Shown: positions 28,510-40,784 of the stretch, piece after piece
Position numbering within the stretch: the stretch's first letter is position 1
Layout of the letters: each line of letters starts with the position of its first letter
NCBI GenBank assembly: GCA_036924085.1
Contig: JAVGWX010000013.1
Coordinates: 52,306,904 to 52,370,903 of the forward strand
Origin: Ariolimax columbianus
Lineage: Eukaryota; Mollusca; Gastropoda; Stylommatophora; Arionidae
Length of the DNA stretch: 64,000 nucleotides
Direction: 5' to 3'
Notes under the pieces: model-generated
What the model was told of the DNA's origin: nothing
Seen by the model: only the letters and a program-made list of their open reading frames with translations
Database searches by the model: none
Translations under genes and position numbers: made by a program

Positions 28510-31500
28510 AACGTCCAGTAATCCAGTAATTTAGTATTTAATATTATTGCTTTGAAAATGTCTACTTTAGTATTTGTTGTGTTTGTTTATTGTCTGCATA
28601 AGTGTTTCTAAAGTTGGTGCTACCGTTTTGCAATGAAAAAATATATGTTCTTCAGATTCTTCGATGTTCTGTCTGCATAGTTTGCACTTTGGCTATTTTC
28701 CTTTTTGCGTTGAATTGGTGTTAACTTATATAATAGTCTGTATGTAACTTCTTTAGTTTTTGGCTGTACTTTCAGTGCGCGTAGGCTACTGAACATATAT
28801 GTATAGTCTGTAATGAAGTAATTATATCCCCATTCTGCTTGAAAGTGGTTAGCTCTTGAGATTGTACTAGTTTTTTATAAATAGTTTTAGGTTCTTGTTT
28901 AATTAAGTGTTCATTACTTTGTATATACCTAATGCCTTCTTTATAAAGGGTGGTAAGCTACCCAAGAATAGTGACATATTATTATTCAGTTTACAAATGT
29001 TAAGGAAGCTTGAGTCCCACGTAGTAGTGTGCTAGCGACTATTTCGCTTAGAAATTTAATTCTGATGGCTTGGATTTTTGTTTGAATGTTTTGTAAGACA
29101 ATTCCGCCTCCTTTTTTGTCCTGCATTAATGTTTTAGAGTTCATGATATGTATAGTATATCTAAATACGAAATGTCTGATAAGCCTAGCTATTTATATAT
29201 ATTAGTTTAGGTATAATAAAGGTATTTATTATTACACTTCTTCTGAATATTGTTGTGGTTTTAAAATTATATTTTTCTAACTTATTTTGGATTTGTTCTG
29301 TTAATTTCCATTACATTTCTTTATTTTTATTTAAGGGGTTTCCTGAAAATCTATTCCATATATATTTAGTTTATTTTCTTGCATTAGTTGAAAGGGACAA
29401 TTTATTTTAAATTTCCACTTTCCTTTTCCCATAATTTTGGATTTTATAATATTTATTTTAGAGCCATTCTGTTTAAGAAATGTTTCGAACGTATTTAGTA
29501 TATTTTCAATGATGTGTAATTTTATAGAAAAAACAATATCGTCTTTGTATGCTATAAGTTTTTTCTCTCCTCTCCCTGTAATATATGTACCTTTAATTGT
29601 ATTGTCTTGCCTAATTATTTCTAGTATTGACTCCAATTCTAAAACGTATAGCAGTGGAGATAAGAGGCAGACCTGTCTTACCGATCTAGTTTTTAGTATC
29701 GTATCTGTAAGTGTGTGGTTTATTAATAATCTACTCTCATGTTTGTTTTGTATGATTATAACCAAGTTTGTAGAATGTTTTCCCATATTATTTATCTCTA
29801 ATGTTTTATATGGGTATTCATTTGAGACCATATCAAATGCTTTCTCTTGGTCTGTAGATAGTATTGCTGACAGTGTGTCTTTTTCATGTGTGTATTGGAA
29901 TATGTCTCTTAGAAAATGTGCATGTTTAATGATACATATGTACTGTACACTACATTGCTAGTCTTCGTGAACTAGGTGTTCCATGGAGGGTTTCAGTTTT
30001 AATATTAAAGTTTTTGTTAATATTTTATAATTTGTGTTTAAAAAAGAGATGTGTCTATAATTGTTTAGTTCAGTTTTGTCTGTATCAGGTTTATGTATTA
30101 ATGTTATGTAGGATTGATTAAAACTTGCTGATAGTTCCCCTTCTCGAACACTTCTTGTAAGACGCTGAGAAGGAGTGGACAACACGAGAAAGAACGTGGA
30201 ATAGAATTCGGCAGTCAGGCCATCAGGGCCAGGCCTCTCCCTGTTGAAAAGAGTTGAGTGTCTGTGAGATAATCTAAGGTTCTAACGTCATCTATTCACT
30301 TGCGGGTTGGGCTGTTCTGCTCATCTCACGACTTTCACGTGATTCTGTTGGTGAGCTCTCGTCCAAGTGCTTGGTAAAGGTTTCACAACTTTCACGTGAT
30401 TCTATTGGTGAGCTCTCGGTCGAATATAGGTCAGCGTAAAAGTTGTGGAAACATTGACTTATTTTGTCGGTTTCTGTAACAATGAAATCGTCCTTGTCCT
30501 TGATTGCTGTTATCTGTCTACTGCCTTGTATATTTTGTTCGATTTATAAATATTGTTTGTTAGGTGTTTCTGGTGTTATTTTATTGAATTTGACTTTACT
30601 TGTGCCCCTTGTAGTGTTTTCGTTTGTCTAGTTCTTCACGTAGTTAATGAATTTTTGGGGCATTTTTATCCAAAGATTATGTTAGTTTAATTGCTTCTTC
30701 TGTGATAAGTTTGTCTTTTCTCATTTGTTTTTGTATTGTTTTTGATATTATTAGACTTGTGATTTTACTTGTGTCTTTTAGTAAGTCCCAATATTCACTT
30801 AGATTTTCAGTTGGTGCAGTCTTCACGAAGTCTTGTATTAGATTAGTTATGTGTTTGACACATTTGTCGTTTTCTAATAAAAGAGTTATTAAATTTCCAG
30901 TGAATGGATTCAGTGCGTCGATTGTTTGTGTGTGTTTCTTTGACAATTATCTGAACTGTGTTCTGTGAAAGTTGTAGTGTCTAGATGTTTGATTTTGGTT
31001 GTCTTGTAACGTTCGTGTATATGTCGAACCTGGCTGATGTGCCATAGGCACGTGTTGTGTCTGTAAATGTTGTCTCCCTGCCCATGAAATATGTTTGTCT
31101 GTATGAATCTATAAGGACACGCTCGTCTAGAATTTGCTGCAGTGTCATTTGCTCTCCTTGTTATTATCCCCTGTTATGCATCTAGTCGGTTTAGAATACA
31201 ATTGATGCCTCCACCTATTATAATTTGTGTCTTTTGTATTGCTGACAAACTGTAGTTAGGAGTTTTCATAAAATGTATGTTGTTCTGCTTTGGTTGCGGG
31301 GGCATTATTATTCACTAGTGTTAGGGTATCATTAAAGTTATATTTACTTTTTATTTGTATTATTTGAACTTTACCTTAGTTATCTCTATGGGTGTGTGTT
31401 ACATCCCGTCTATATGATGCCTATACTGTTGCTACCCCTGCTTTTGTACCTAGGTTAACCCATAGTGAGCTATTCCTAAATTTGTTGTGAGTTGTTGCGC

Positions 31501-32050
31501 CTGCATTTTGACTTGTGTCAGTTTCTGGTAGAAAGATGAAGTCTGTCTTGTATCTGCGTATTAATGATTTTATGTGTTTGTTCCTCAGCTCTCTAATGTT
31601 TATGGATGGAATGTGTAGTTTGTTTGTTGAGGCCATTGGTTGGGTGTGCGGTGTTGTTATGGTGTGGGTTGGGCAATATATATGTTATGTCTCATATCTA
31701 TGTCTGTCGAAACATCTGGTTGTGTAAATACAAATGAACGTATTATAGATGTATATTTTACAAGTGATGTTGAGTGTTGTTTACTTTCTGACTATGCCTC
31801 AATAAATATTCTTCTCAAGTATCTTTACTGTTTTATCGCCACAGACCTGCACAGCTTCTACTGTTATTTTTTTCGTGTCCTTGTGACTTTCTCAACTTTT
31901 ACTTGAGTAAATGCTGGTTCTTTTCTTTTAGATTATCTAGTGGTTCAGATTTTGTTTTCATATTCATCGTCTTGGCTGTACAGTTCCTTGAAATATTCAT
32001 CACTTCTCTACTTATTGTTTTTATGTATTATTGGCTGTCATAGATCTACT
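28510..32050 (-). pseudogene. L1-like LINE, long decayed copy
   Basis: Read from right to left. About 31640-32050 may be the end of ORF1 (weak). 31421-31636 is the start of the endonuclease (LHIPSINIRELRNKHIKSL, FIFLPETDTS). 30677-30946 is the linker. 29958-30185 carries SFNQSYITLIHKPDTDKTEL and NNYRHISFLNTNYKILTKTL (RT blocks 1-2). 29331-29831 carries VRQVCLLSPLLYVLELESIL and LIAYKDDIVF (active site YADD changed to YKDD). The connection domain continues to about 28510. The NNYRxIS-LNTxYKIL pattern is typical of the L1/Tx1 group. AT-rich, many stops; ancient. Confidence 0.85.
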
Positions 32051-32425
32051 CCATTTGCTGTAATAATTTGAATGGATTCCCCGTTAACCCAATTCTTCCT
32101 TTCTATTCTTACTATTTTGTCCCACTTCTACACTCTTTTTATTCTTTCTGTTCTTTCATTCTTCAACTAACATACGACTTGAAACTAAAACGATTATTAA
32201 GAATTATCACCGAAAAAAAAAGAACTGCATTACATGAGAAATATGATATCAATGCAACAATATAATGTTAGCCTAACTTTATTCGCGACAATCTAACATT
32301 GCCACCTAAAATCTTTAGCATAGGAGATCGAATCTTTATATGTTCACTATATTTTATGTGTCAATTGTGTCTCTTTCGTTTTTTCTTTCTTAATTTCAAA
32401 TAGTTTTAATTTTTTCTTCCTTTTG
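32050..32425. other. AT-rich intergenic DNA
   Basis: No recognised feature. Confidence 0.4.
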
Positions 32426-32429
32426 TTAG

Positions 32430-33500
32430 ATTGTCATTCTACTTAATGTTACTAGGTATATGTTTGATACATTTGTTATTCAACGTAATTTTACTAGAGA
32501 TCTAGGGGTTATAATAGATCATACAGGTAATGTGAGTGAGCAAGTACAGGTAGCAGTGAAAAAGGCAAATGCAATGGTAGGTATGATAAAAAGAAATATT
32601 AAACATATGAGCAAGGAAGTGATAGCCAAACTGTATAAAGCATTAGTTAGACCTAGATTGGAGTACTGTGTGCATGTGTAAAGTCCTTATCGTAGAGGAG
32701 ATATAAACATGCTGGAAAGGATACAAAAAAAGAGCGACAAAGCTTATTCTGGGATTCCAGAATTACAGTTATGAGGAAAGACTCAGAAAAACCGGCCTAC
32801 AGTATCTAGAACAGAGAAGAATTCGAGGTGACTTAAAACAGGTTTATAAGTTAATCAAAGGAAGGGATAAACTAGACTATAACACGTTTTTTTCAAAATT
32901 CAACCACCTACAAGAACAAGAAGGAATAGCTACAAATTAACTAAAGAAATGTCCAGATTAAATATTAGGAAATATTTTTTTAGTCAGGATGTGAATGCTT
33001 GGAATTCATTGCTACAGAAAATAGTGGAGGCAGGGACAATTAATACATTTAAGAAAAAATTGGTATACGCATAGCTTTTAGAGCAAGGTAATGTAAATGA
33101 AACTGGTTGTATACAGACTGTGCAGTCTTCTAAACCAGTGTAAAGACGTTAAGTTAAGTTAATTTAGGTATATGTTTGATAGATTTGTTATTCTATATAA
33201 TGTTACTAGGTATATGTATGAAAGATTTGTTATTCTATGTAATGTTACTAGGTATATGTATGAAAGATTTGCTATTTTAGGTAATATTACTAGGTATATG
33301 TTTGAAAGATTTCTTATTCTATGTATTGTTGCTAGAGTTTTGTTCGATATAGTTTTATATGTATTGTTACAAAAGTTTTGTTTGATAGAGTCTTATTCTA
33401 TTTAACTTTGCTATAGTTTTGTTTGATTATTATACTTATAGTTAGTAGTTACTTGTTTAATAGAGTGTTATTCTATGTAATGTTACTAGCCTTTTGTTCC
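32430..33500. repeat. 42-bp tandem array split by a LINE insertion
   Basis: Unit core ggtatatgtttgatagattt, ending in gtaatgttacta. About one and a half units lie at 32430-32500 and about 5 to 7 decaying units at 33166-33500. The CR1-like LINE 3' end at 32502-33165 separates the two blocks. Confidence 0.8.
32502..33165 (+). pseudogene. CR1-like LINE 3' end
   Basis: In order: RDLGVIIDHTGNVSEQVQVA, VGMIKRNIKHMSKEVIAKLY, KALVRPRLEYCVHV, then after a stop and frameshifts SPYRRGDINMLERIQKR, YEERLRKTGLQYLEQRRIRG, LNIRKYFFSQDVNAWNSLLQ and TFKKKL. This is the C-terminal region of CR1/L2-like RTs (LGVxID...VRPxLEY...RRxRGD). The 3' UTR has ggttgtatacagactgtgca and ends in a ttaagtt repeat. It inserted into a 42-bp array. 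The frames are broken, so it is inactive. Confidence 0.85.
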
Positions 33501-33622
33501 AAATGATAGTCCTGGAGTATTATACACAAAGATATTGCATTCACTAGCATGTAATGTCTCTCACTATGGCTTTACCATCGGCCTGATACTATGAATAAAC
33601 TATTTAAACAATTAACGTTGAC

Positions 33623-34228
33623 TTATGTAGATGATTGTGTTTTCGTTACCGAGAAGAACTGTCGAAACGCAGACCTGTAGTTAGAGCTCATCTGATAGTA
33701 AATGAATAAATTAGAAGATGAATTGATGGACTCGAGGATGACTGCAAGCCCACCGACCGTTACAACCATGTTCTTGAGCTTGCCCACCACTGATAGCTCG
33801 GGCAGCAATGACATGGCTATAAATAAAACGCTCATTGGAATGAAACAGCAGATGAAAAGTGTAGAAATCATCACCATCATCTTGGCAACCTTCTAGTTCC
33901 GGTTAGAAATAATTCCGCCTTGCACAGAAGTTGTCGACTTTTGTCGCCATTCTGTTGTCTGCCTTAGTTTAACAAGTGTTACCGTGCCAACAATAATGAC
34001 CAGAAAGCCACCATACGGAATTAAAACATTGTTGATTGCGTAAAAGAACTTCTCAACACTTTCTCCATTTTCTTTATAGACAATACCGATAAGAGTTTTG
34101 TTTCTGTTTGGGTAAAACTTCATGTCCAGTCTGTTGGCGACATACACAGGGGCTATAGTAGACAAGAGGAGAATGAATATACAGATGAGGACGATGGTCG
34201 CTCGCTTTGGTGTGACGATACTTTTCAC
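33623..34228 (-). pseudogene. GPCR gene 2, exon 3 (TM4-TM7) with TAG
   Basis: Acceptor ttccag followed by GTGAAAAGT. Well over 90% similar by eye to 61245-61853, and the similarity continues into the 3' flank (ttccaaatgatag at 33499 and 61120, gttgacttatgtag just past the stop). The in-frame TAG at 33893-33895 falls between TM5 and TM6 (SNRN stop KVAKM). Confidence 0.85.
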
Positions 34229-34239
34229 CTGGAACAAAT

Positions 34240-35345
34240 ATTAAATATACTTTTTAACAGATATCGTAATTGCAGTGGCCAATTTCAATGTATGGGTTAT
34301 TACACGAACTGTAACAAAGCAGGATCAAAATAACTTGGAAATGTTTGAAAGGGGGTGGGACAGGGTTCCCGATTATGGATCCCAAAACAAGGAGTCATTG
34401 AATGCCCAGCGTGGAGTGACAAACAATGACTAACACAGCGTTCAGATAACGTTTAATTTAATCTCAGTCATTTTGAACAAAGCCGGCATTGTTTCTAATA
34501 TAACTCCTCATTGTCTGAAATCAGGCCAAAGAAAAGTTTACTAGGTGACGGGTGTAAATTTATGCCTTTAACATTGACTTTTATTATGCAGAGTTATTAC
34601 GGCTGCTCTAAATGATGGACATTTGTCAAACTTGGGAATTATTCCTAGATTTTCAGCTGACATGTGAGTAGAGGCTTCTTTTTTGTGGTCGTCTAGAATG
34701 ATGGGCTGGGAGATTCAAAACCAGATCTATTGGTACTCGGGTTGCAATAAGACTATTCACCTGTCTTAGATGGAGGATAGCACGTGAACGTCGGATGTCA
34801 ACTTAGGGTCTGTTCCAAGTCAACCACGACGGTTAAGGCACAAGAACCTGGGTAGTTCAGTTTTGGAAGGAAAAAAGGGGAATACAGAAATTGAGCTTTG
34901 GTGTATTAGCTGCCAGGTGTACAAATCCACGCAGAGGACCTCATTTAACATCACGCGATTAGCTTTCATTTACAGGCATGGAAAGAGGACGGGGCTTAGG
35001 AGGCAAATAAAAAGTAATTTGTCAGAGATTAAAGATCAGATTTGGCAGGAAGGCAGACCCAAGTGCTTGCAGAGCTCTTCGCGTTAGCTCTGCTAGTGGC
35101 CATTTGGAGAGCCTGGCAGAACTTTCATTGGATACCTATGAAGCTGAGGGTTGCTAACACTGATGGACTGATTCTAGTATCTGTCGAACGTCAGTGTGTC
35201 TCGATGTCGATCGAGAGCCTCGATATAATATGTCAGAGATGTGTGTGAAATATTCGTATCAGAAAAGTATGTCAGGAAAGCAAGTGGAAAGAAATTGTGT
35301 CAGAAAACGATGTGCAATAAACTATCTTAGATCTCCCGAGTCTCG
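34240..35345. other. intronic DNA of gene 2
   Basis: No recognised gene. Short frames at 34863-35248 lack any known domain. Confidence 0.4.
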
Positions 35346-35349
35346 TATA

Positions 35350-35746
35350 AGAAAGGTGTGTTAAACATTGATGTCAGAAAGGTGTGTTAAACATTGATGT
35401 CAGAAAGGTGTGTTAAACATTGATGTCAGAAAGGTGTGTTAAACATTGATGTCAGAAAGGCGTGTTAAACATTGATGTCAGACAGGTGTGTTAAACATTG
35501 ATGTCAGAAAGACGTGTTAAACATTGATGTCAGAAAGGTGTGTTACACATTGATGTCAGAAAGATGTGTTAAACACTTATGTCACAAAGATGTGTTAAAA
35601 ATTGATGCCAGAAAGGTGTGTTAAACATTGATGTCAGAAAGGTGTGTTAAACATTGATGTCAGAAAGGTGTGTTAAACATTTATGTCAGAAAGGTGTGTT
35701 AAACATTGATGTCAGAAAGGTGTGTTAAACATTGATGCAAGAAAGG
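35350..35746. repeat. 26-bp tandem repeat, about 15 copies
   Basis: Unit core agaaaggtgtgttaaacatt followed by gatgtc. Single-base variants; no spacers between units. Confidence 0.95.
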
Positions 35747-35984
35747 TATATGCAAAACAACAGGTATTGTATTCCTAAAGCCCGAAATCAAGAAGATTTG
35801 TATTTTCCAACGAAATCTGAACGAATGGAGCTGCCAGAACGTCAGAGATCAGACACGTTACATGAGACGAGGAGCAAGAACCAAAGACATAGATGATGTT
35901 GTTAGGGAGATACATAAATTTGAACTGGTCACGAGATTGCAGCCTCAGTAAAGATTACAAGAGAGACTACATTGTTCTAAATGA

Positions 35985-36520
35985 GAGGCTAGTATTGTTT
36001 GGGTTAAAAGATAACAGAAATATTGTAACAGAAATAAACAGAAATATTGTAACAGAAATAACAGAAATATTGTATCAACAGAGATTAAATGTCTACGCAG
36101 AATTCTTGAAGTAGCAATAATGGATAGAATCAAAAACGAAGATATTAGGAAACGAATACGTACAACATCAGTGCTGGACTTCATCAGGTGACAACAAACC
36201 AAATGGTTCGAACACGTGTCACGTCAAACACCAGATAGTATCACTTAGAAAGCAATGCTATACAGATACAATGGATACAAAGCCAAAGGTCGACCACATA
36301 AACGACGGATAGCAGAAATAACAGAAGCAGTAAAGCTCCCCATGTTCGAAGCACATTCTAGAGTCTGGTCATGAAACCTCCTCATAACCTGACGCTGAAA
36401 GGCACAAGCACATTCTAGGGCCAGGTCATGAAACATTCTCAACACCTGACGCTGAAAGGCACAAACTGGACAAAAAGCTAAAAGAAGACAACAGAGCCTA
36501 GTATTGTATTGATATGATCA
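35985..36520 (+). mobile_element. LINE C-terminal fragment
   Basis: Reads EIKCLRRILEVAIMDRIKNE, then DIRKRIRTTSVLDFI, QTKWFEHVSRQTPDSI and GYKAKGRPHKRR. This is the LRRIxxVxxxDRxxNxDIR...WFGH...GRPxxR order of LINE C-termini. An 18-bp duplicated segment (ataacagaaatattgta-like) occurs at 36011-36075. Confidence 0.7.
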
Positions 36521-36629
36521 AGTCAAGTTATGCAATGAAATTCATTCATTGTTGTTATATTCTGAAGGAATAAGTTTTCAAGTTGAATTTATGATATTGT
36601 GAGAGGATAAATCACTCAGCGGAAATTAA

Positions 36630-37130
36630 TAATAATGGAGAGACGTCTGTTACAGTTGTGCCATCGTAGAATGAAACAGCTAGTTGGACAGAAAGAAGAT
36701 CCAATGTCAGTATCTTTACTGAGGCTCAAAGACAATTATTGAAAATGATAGAAACACAAAGATTGAATTGGCTGGGACACAATATTCGAAATGAAAGTCT
36801 TCCACGGAAGGTAGGTCAAGATCCAGGTGAATATATGAAGGGGGAGGCCAGGCCTGACATTTATATCTCAGGTATGCAGATACATTAAAGCACTAATATA
36901 TGTTGGAATGAAGAGAACTGCAGAGGATAGGGTCAAATGGAGTGATATGCTCAGACAACATTGCAGCTAGTCTTAGGACTAATCAACCAGAGGATAGAGT
37001 CAAATGGAGTGACATGCTCAGACAACGTTACAGCTAGTCTTAGGACTAATCAACCAGAGGATAGAGTCAAATGGAGTGACATGCTCAGACAACGTTACAG
37101 CTAGGCTTAGGGCTGATCAACCGGTTACTT
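36630..37130 (+). mobile_element. LINE C-terminal fragment with tail expanded into a minisatellite
   Basis: A decayed frame with LNWLGHNIRNESLPRKV is followed by GMKRTAEDRVKWSDMLRQ. Three 67-bp-type units (gaggatagagtcaaatggag, tgacatgctcagacaacg) follow. The units are the reverse complement of those at 7505-7930 and 19515-19985. Confidence 0.75.
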
Positions 37131-37454
37131 ACTTACTTTCCATGTCCGGCAGCCCCACACAGTATTGGACCATGAGATCCACTACAGTATATGGTTCTTG
37201 CGTTCTTGTACAGTTGTACACAAGTTCTGTGTCTTGGATGACTGCATTCACAGACATCGTCTAACGCATACCCCCACTTTTCAGGTTTGATCTACATATG
37301 GACACTCCCGTTCTTAATCTGTTTAGTCTCTCCCTACAATGTATGACCTGTTATTCCCTGTAGCAAGTTCTTCTTTGATCTGGAATCAATGAAGCCCGAG
37401 GGAGAAGTAGCGACAATTTCCTATAACAACAAATACGTCAAGATTTTTTTTTGG

Positions 37455-37690
37455 TGTGTATTCGCCTCATTTCTCAATTCACCAAAGCGGTGTGCGTTGC
37501 ACTGTGGTTTTTATTTTGCGCCTGTCTGCCCAGTGCATCCGACTTCAGCATGCATTTTATGTAAGGACCTGCTTCCTTCTGCATTTTCTAAGGGTTTGCT
37601 TCCCCGGGGTAACGGCCGGTGCTGTGATGGGGATCGAATCCAGCACCTTCGGTTTGTGAGCCCCGCTTCCGTCACGATTGTGAAACCCAG
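37455..37690 (+). repeat. dispersed repeat D, copy 1
   Basis: Near-identical over more than 200 bp to 49515-49745 (gcggtgtgcgttgcact, cagtgcatccgacttc, catgcattttatgtaagg, gcttccccggggtaac). Contains a B-box-like gggatcgaatccagc, so a Pol III SINE origin is possible but unproven. Confidence 0.75.
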
Positions 37691-37694
37691 ACCT

Positions 37695-38125
37695 TCAGAC
37701 TCGACTGAAGCAATCTCAACTACAGGGATTTTAAATGTCTGCAGAAAGGAAGAAGACTAAGATGGCTCAGTGCCGTCCTTTCCTCGCTTGAGGCTAAGGA
37801 ACGCTTGAAACAATTGGGATTCGAACCAAAACTGTTTCTCGCTTTTTGTTTATTGACAGGCAAGCGCCTTTACCTCTCAGCTATGGCGAGCTTCCTATAT
37901 TTATCTACACATACACATGCACGCACGTTCGCACGTGCACTCACAAGCACACAGATATCCAATCTATAAAGTCGTACATGAGCAGAAGAAAAAGAAGAAG
38001 AAGAAGAAAAGGAAAAAGCAACTTTCAGAAAACGAGAGCAAGAGGGCTTCAGGCGGTGAGGTGAGGGGGCGTTGCGGACTACCAATCCACAGATCACATA
38101 GTTGGCCTACCATTGGACAGGGCAC
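37695..38125. other. intronic DNA of gene 2
   Basis: Includes a purine-rich aagaagaag stretch at about 37985-38020. No gene recognised. Confidence 0.4.
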
Positions 38126-38129
38126 AGGA

Positions 38130-39440
38130 AGTACAAATGCCTTTTGCCTTGTGTTTGTAGGCCATGGGAAAGCCTTCGGCAACATTGGAATGGCTGCAGT
38201 AGTAAATGTTCCGAGAAATCAGGGCATTGAAAAAAAGTTTGATCAGTAAATAGAAAGATAAAATAGGAGTGCTCAGTCATGGCCATATATAATTTAGAAC
38301 AGATGGCCATGGCTCAATAGAGCTTATCATATTTTGCAACATGCCAATAGAACGAGGCGTTCGTCAAGGTGCTACAATTTCTGCCAAACTCTTCACAGAC
38401 ACATTTGATGAAGTCTTTAGAAAACTTGATTTGGAAGTCATCAACGTGGACGGGGAATTGCTCACCCGTGAAATGTTTACTGATGGCAGGGTGTCACATT
38501 CAGTAACAGCATTAGAAAGGCTTAGAAATGCCAAAATAAGCTGAGTGAAGCAAGCGAAACCACATGTCTAATAATTAATAGAAAGAAACTACAAAACATG
38601 CTGAACACTTCTCGCCCACAAGGGGAACTGTGGCTAGGAAATTATTCAGTCGAGCACGTACAAACGTAGATTTATCTGAGCCCAGAAATTACAAACTATT
38701 TTTAAAAGACACCGTGGGATCAAGATGCTGAGCAGCGCATCAGCTGCAGCGGTCAGCGACCCATAGCTGACTGCTAGCGTCAGGGCCAGCGAACCAGAGC
38801 TGCCAAGACCCTTCTAGACCTCCAAGCAGTGATCCTGGATGACAGGCTGCAACAGAGCAGACTGGCTAAGGAGAAGGAATCGAAGAGGGAATGCTAACCC
38901 GGTACTCAAAAAATGCTTGCTGAAGTCGCATGTGTTGGACCGAAAGGTGCAAATATCACAGTCAAGTTGTAAACTACGACTCAACGCATTCCGTTCTCTG
39001 GACTACATTATGCTAATTATGCCCGTGTCAGGGTTTGGTAGCGGGAGATAGAAAACGAACGAAGCCAAGCCACGCCAAAAGAGACCGTAAGATTTCTAAT
39101 TGGAAAGCACTAAGATAGTCCACAGCTTCAATCGTGTCAAACTCATACTTCAACAGATGCAGCAATAAGACAAGAGCTCACACCTTCAACATGCACGTGT
39201 TATTCCAGTCACGCTATATAGCTGCGAGGCATATAACATAGGAAAAGTAGAAGCAAAGAAGCTTGGAATTGCTCAAAGACAATGCAGCGAAGAACATTGA
39301 CGGCTTCTCTGTGAAACCAAATCCGCGACACATAAATGAGGCAGCGAATGACGATGCAGAAACTACAGATAGCTCGGGCATGTCGTCAACCAAAGCCTTG
39401 GGTTCAACATTGCAGTCCACGGTAAACGACTGAAATGTGT
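38130..39440 (+). pseudogene. LINE RT pseudogene interrupted by repeat A
   Basis: In order: FVGHGKAFGNIGMAAVVNVP (RT block 4, usually DYxKAFD), PIERGVRQGATISAKLFTDT (block 5), FDEVFRKLDLEVINVDGELL (block 6), a gap where the active site should be, and LIINRKK (block 7). After the repeat A insertion come PVTLYSCEAYNIGK-like and QRQCSEEH-like C-terminal pieces (39195-39420). No catalytic Asp pair remains. Confidence 0.75.
38715..39070 (+). repeat. dispersed repeat A, full copy
   Basis: Direct orientation: gggatcaagatgctgagcag to gaacgaacgaagccaagcc. Inserted within the RT pseudogene at 38130-39440. Confidence 0.85.
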
Positions 39441-39549
39441 TTCAGTAACATTCGGCTACCTGAGGATACTAAGATTATAGATTGCAGAGTAGGTGGAAGT
39501 CAGTCATCGAGAGAACAAGATTAAAACAACCATCGATAATTAAAGACAT

Positions 39550-40139
39550 CGTAAAAAAGAGAAGCAGAAAACATAAAGGAGAAGCATACAATGGGCAAAA
39601 AAGAAAGAAGCAGAAAATAGTTATTTAGAAGAGATGCAACAAATTATCAAAAATGAGAGAAGCAGAACAAAGTTATACAGAAGAGAAGCATTAATTAGGA
39701 ATAAATGAGAGAAGCAGAAAATATGCATAAATGCGGAATAGAAAATAGACATAAAAGAAAGAAGTACAAAATATTTATCACAGAATATAAAATATGCACA
39801 CATTTGGAGTAAAAATTCGGAATAAAGAAGAGAAACAGAAAATAAACATCGCGAATAAAATAAGAAAATAGACATTGTCAAAAGAAAACAAATATAAATC
39901 GAGAAAGGAGGAATAAATTAAATATCTGGAAAGGAAGAAGAAATTGGACAATGGGAAAGGAAGAGGAATTTAAACATTGAGAAATGAGCAAGCAATTAGA
40001 CACCAGTAAAGGAAGAAGAAATTGTATATCTGTAAAGGAAAAATAAATTGTATATCTGGAAAGGAAGAAGAAATTAGACATTGGGAAATGCAGAGGAATT
40101 AAACATTGAGAAAAGTGGAAGAAATTAGATATCCGAAAA
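39550..40139. repeat. A-rich degenerate array (left of insertion)
   Basis: Loose repetition of gaagaagaaattagacat-like and aaaggaagaag-like units about 40 bp apart. The same kind of array fills 63100-64000. The array resumes at 47327-47395 after the rDNA-LINE insertion. Confidence 0.7.
40127..40139. repeat. target-site duplication, left copy
   Basis: agatatccgaaaa, identical to 47327-47339. The bases on either side of the two copies differ (t/a before, t/g after), so the duplication is exactly 13 bp. Confidence 0.85.
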
Positions 40140-40784
40140 TCTGGGGTAGTTGTCTCGCCGCCGCGATTCAATCTCAGCCAGTGTTCGTAAAGCGATCTGA
40201 GTCCCGCCAGGCGAAGCGATAGCGCGGGCTTGCCGAAAACGCTTGCCTGCCTTTCCCCGTAGAGGTATCGGGATGCGGTTTTTTTTGGCGTCTCCTCCGC
40301 CGAGGTGCGCTGCTCTGGTCCGTATCGAGAAACGTTGTCAGTCGGTGGTGATTTATCTAAGGCTTATAGCAGAGCTCGACAGTTCGTCTCGCTGGTGGTC
40401 AGACTCTCGCAAAGAGCGTGTGACCGGCAAATGGAAAGCAGGAATCGTGCCTGAAGGCCTTGTGTTCGCCCGTAGACAAACCCTTGGGAGAAGGGCAGGC
40501 CGGCAGGTCAAATTGTCTCTAGTCCCAGTGAAATTCATCGCCGGGGTCGTTGGGATCCATTCTGCACAGAGCGCTGCCATCCCTCCTCGAGCGAGCCCGG
40601 TCGATCGATCGTCTGGTGCGTGCAGGGGCCCCTGTCAGGTGGTCCTAGGTCGACGGAATGAGGCACGGGGGGAACAACCGTCCGTCTCTTCGTCAGTCGG
40701 TCCCTGCGGCCGTACCCGTGAGGCTTTTTACACACCCGTCCTCCGCCGACCGGTGTGTGCGGTACGTACGTCTCCGACAGATAT
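40140..40784 (+). other. rDNA 5' external transcribed spacer-like sequence
   Basis: GC-rich sequence immediately upstream of the 18S start, continuous with it and ending acagatat before ctggttgatcctgcc. Base composition changes abruptly at 40140 from the A-rich array. It cannot be verified as spacer without the species' rDNA. A long forward frame here (40243-40884) is spurious. Confidence 0.7.

Noticed and set aside
29437..29961. 174-codon plus-strand frame, hydrophobic
   Set aside because: It is the antisense shadow of the L1-like RT read on the minus strand (LIAYKDDIVF region).
35350..35746. Possible CRISPR-like array
   Set aside because: The 26-bp units are directly adjacent; simple minisatellite.
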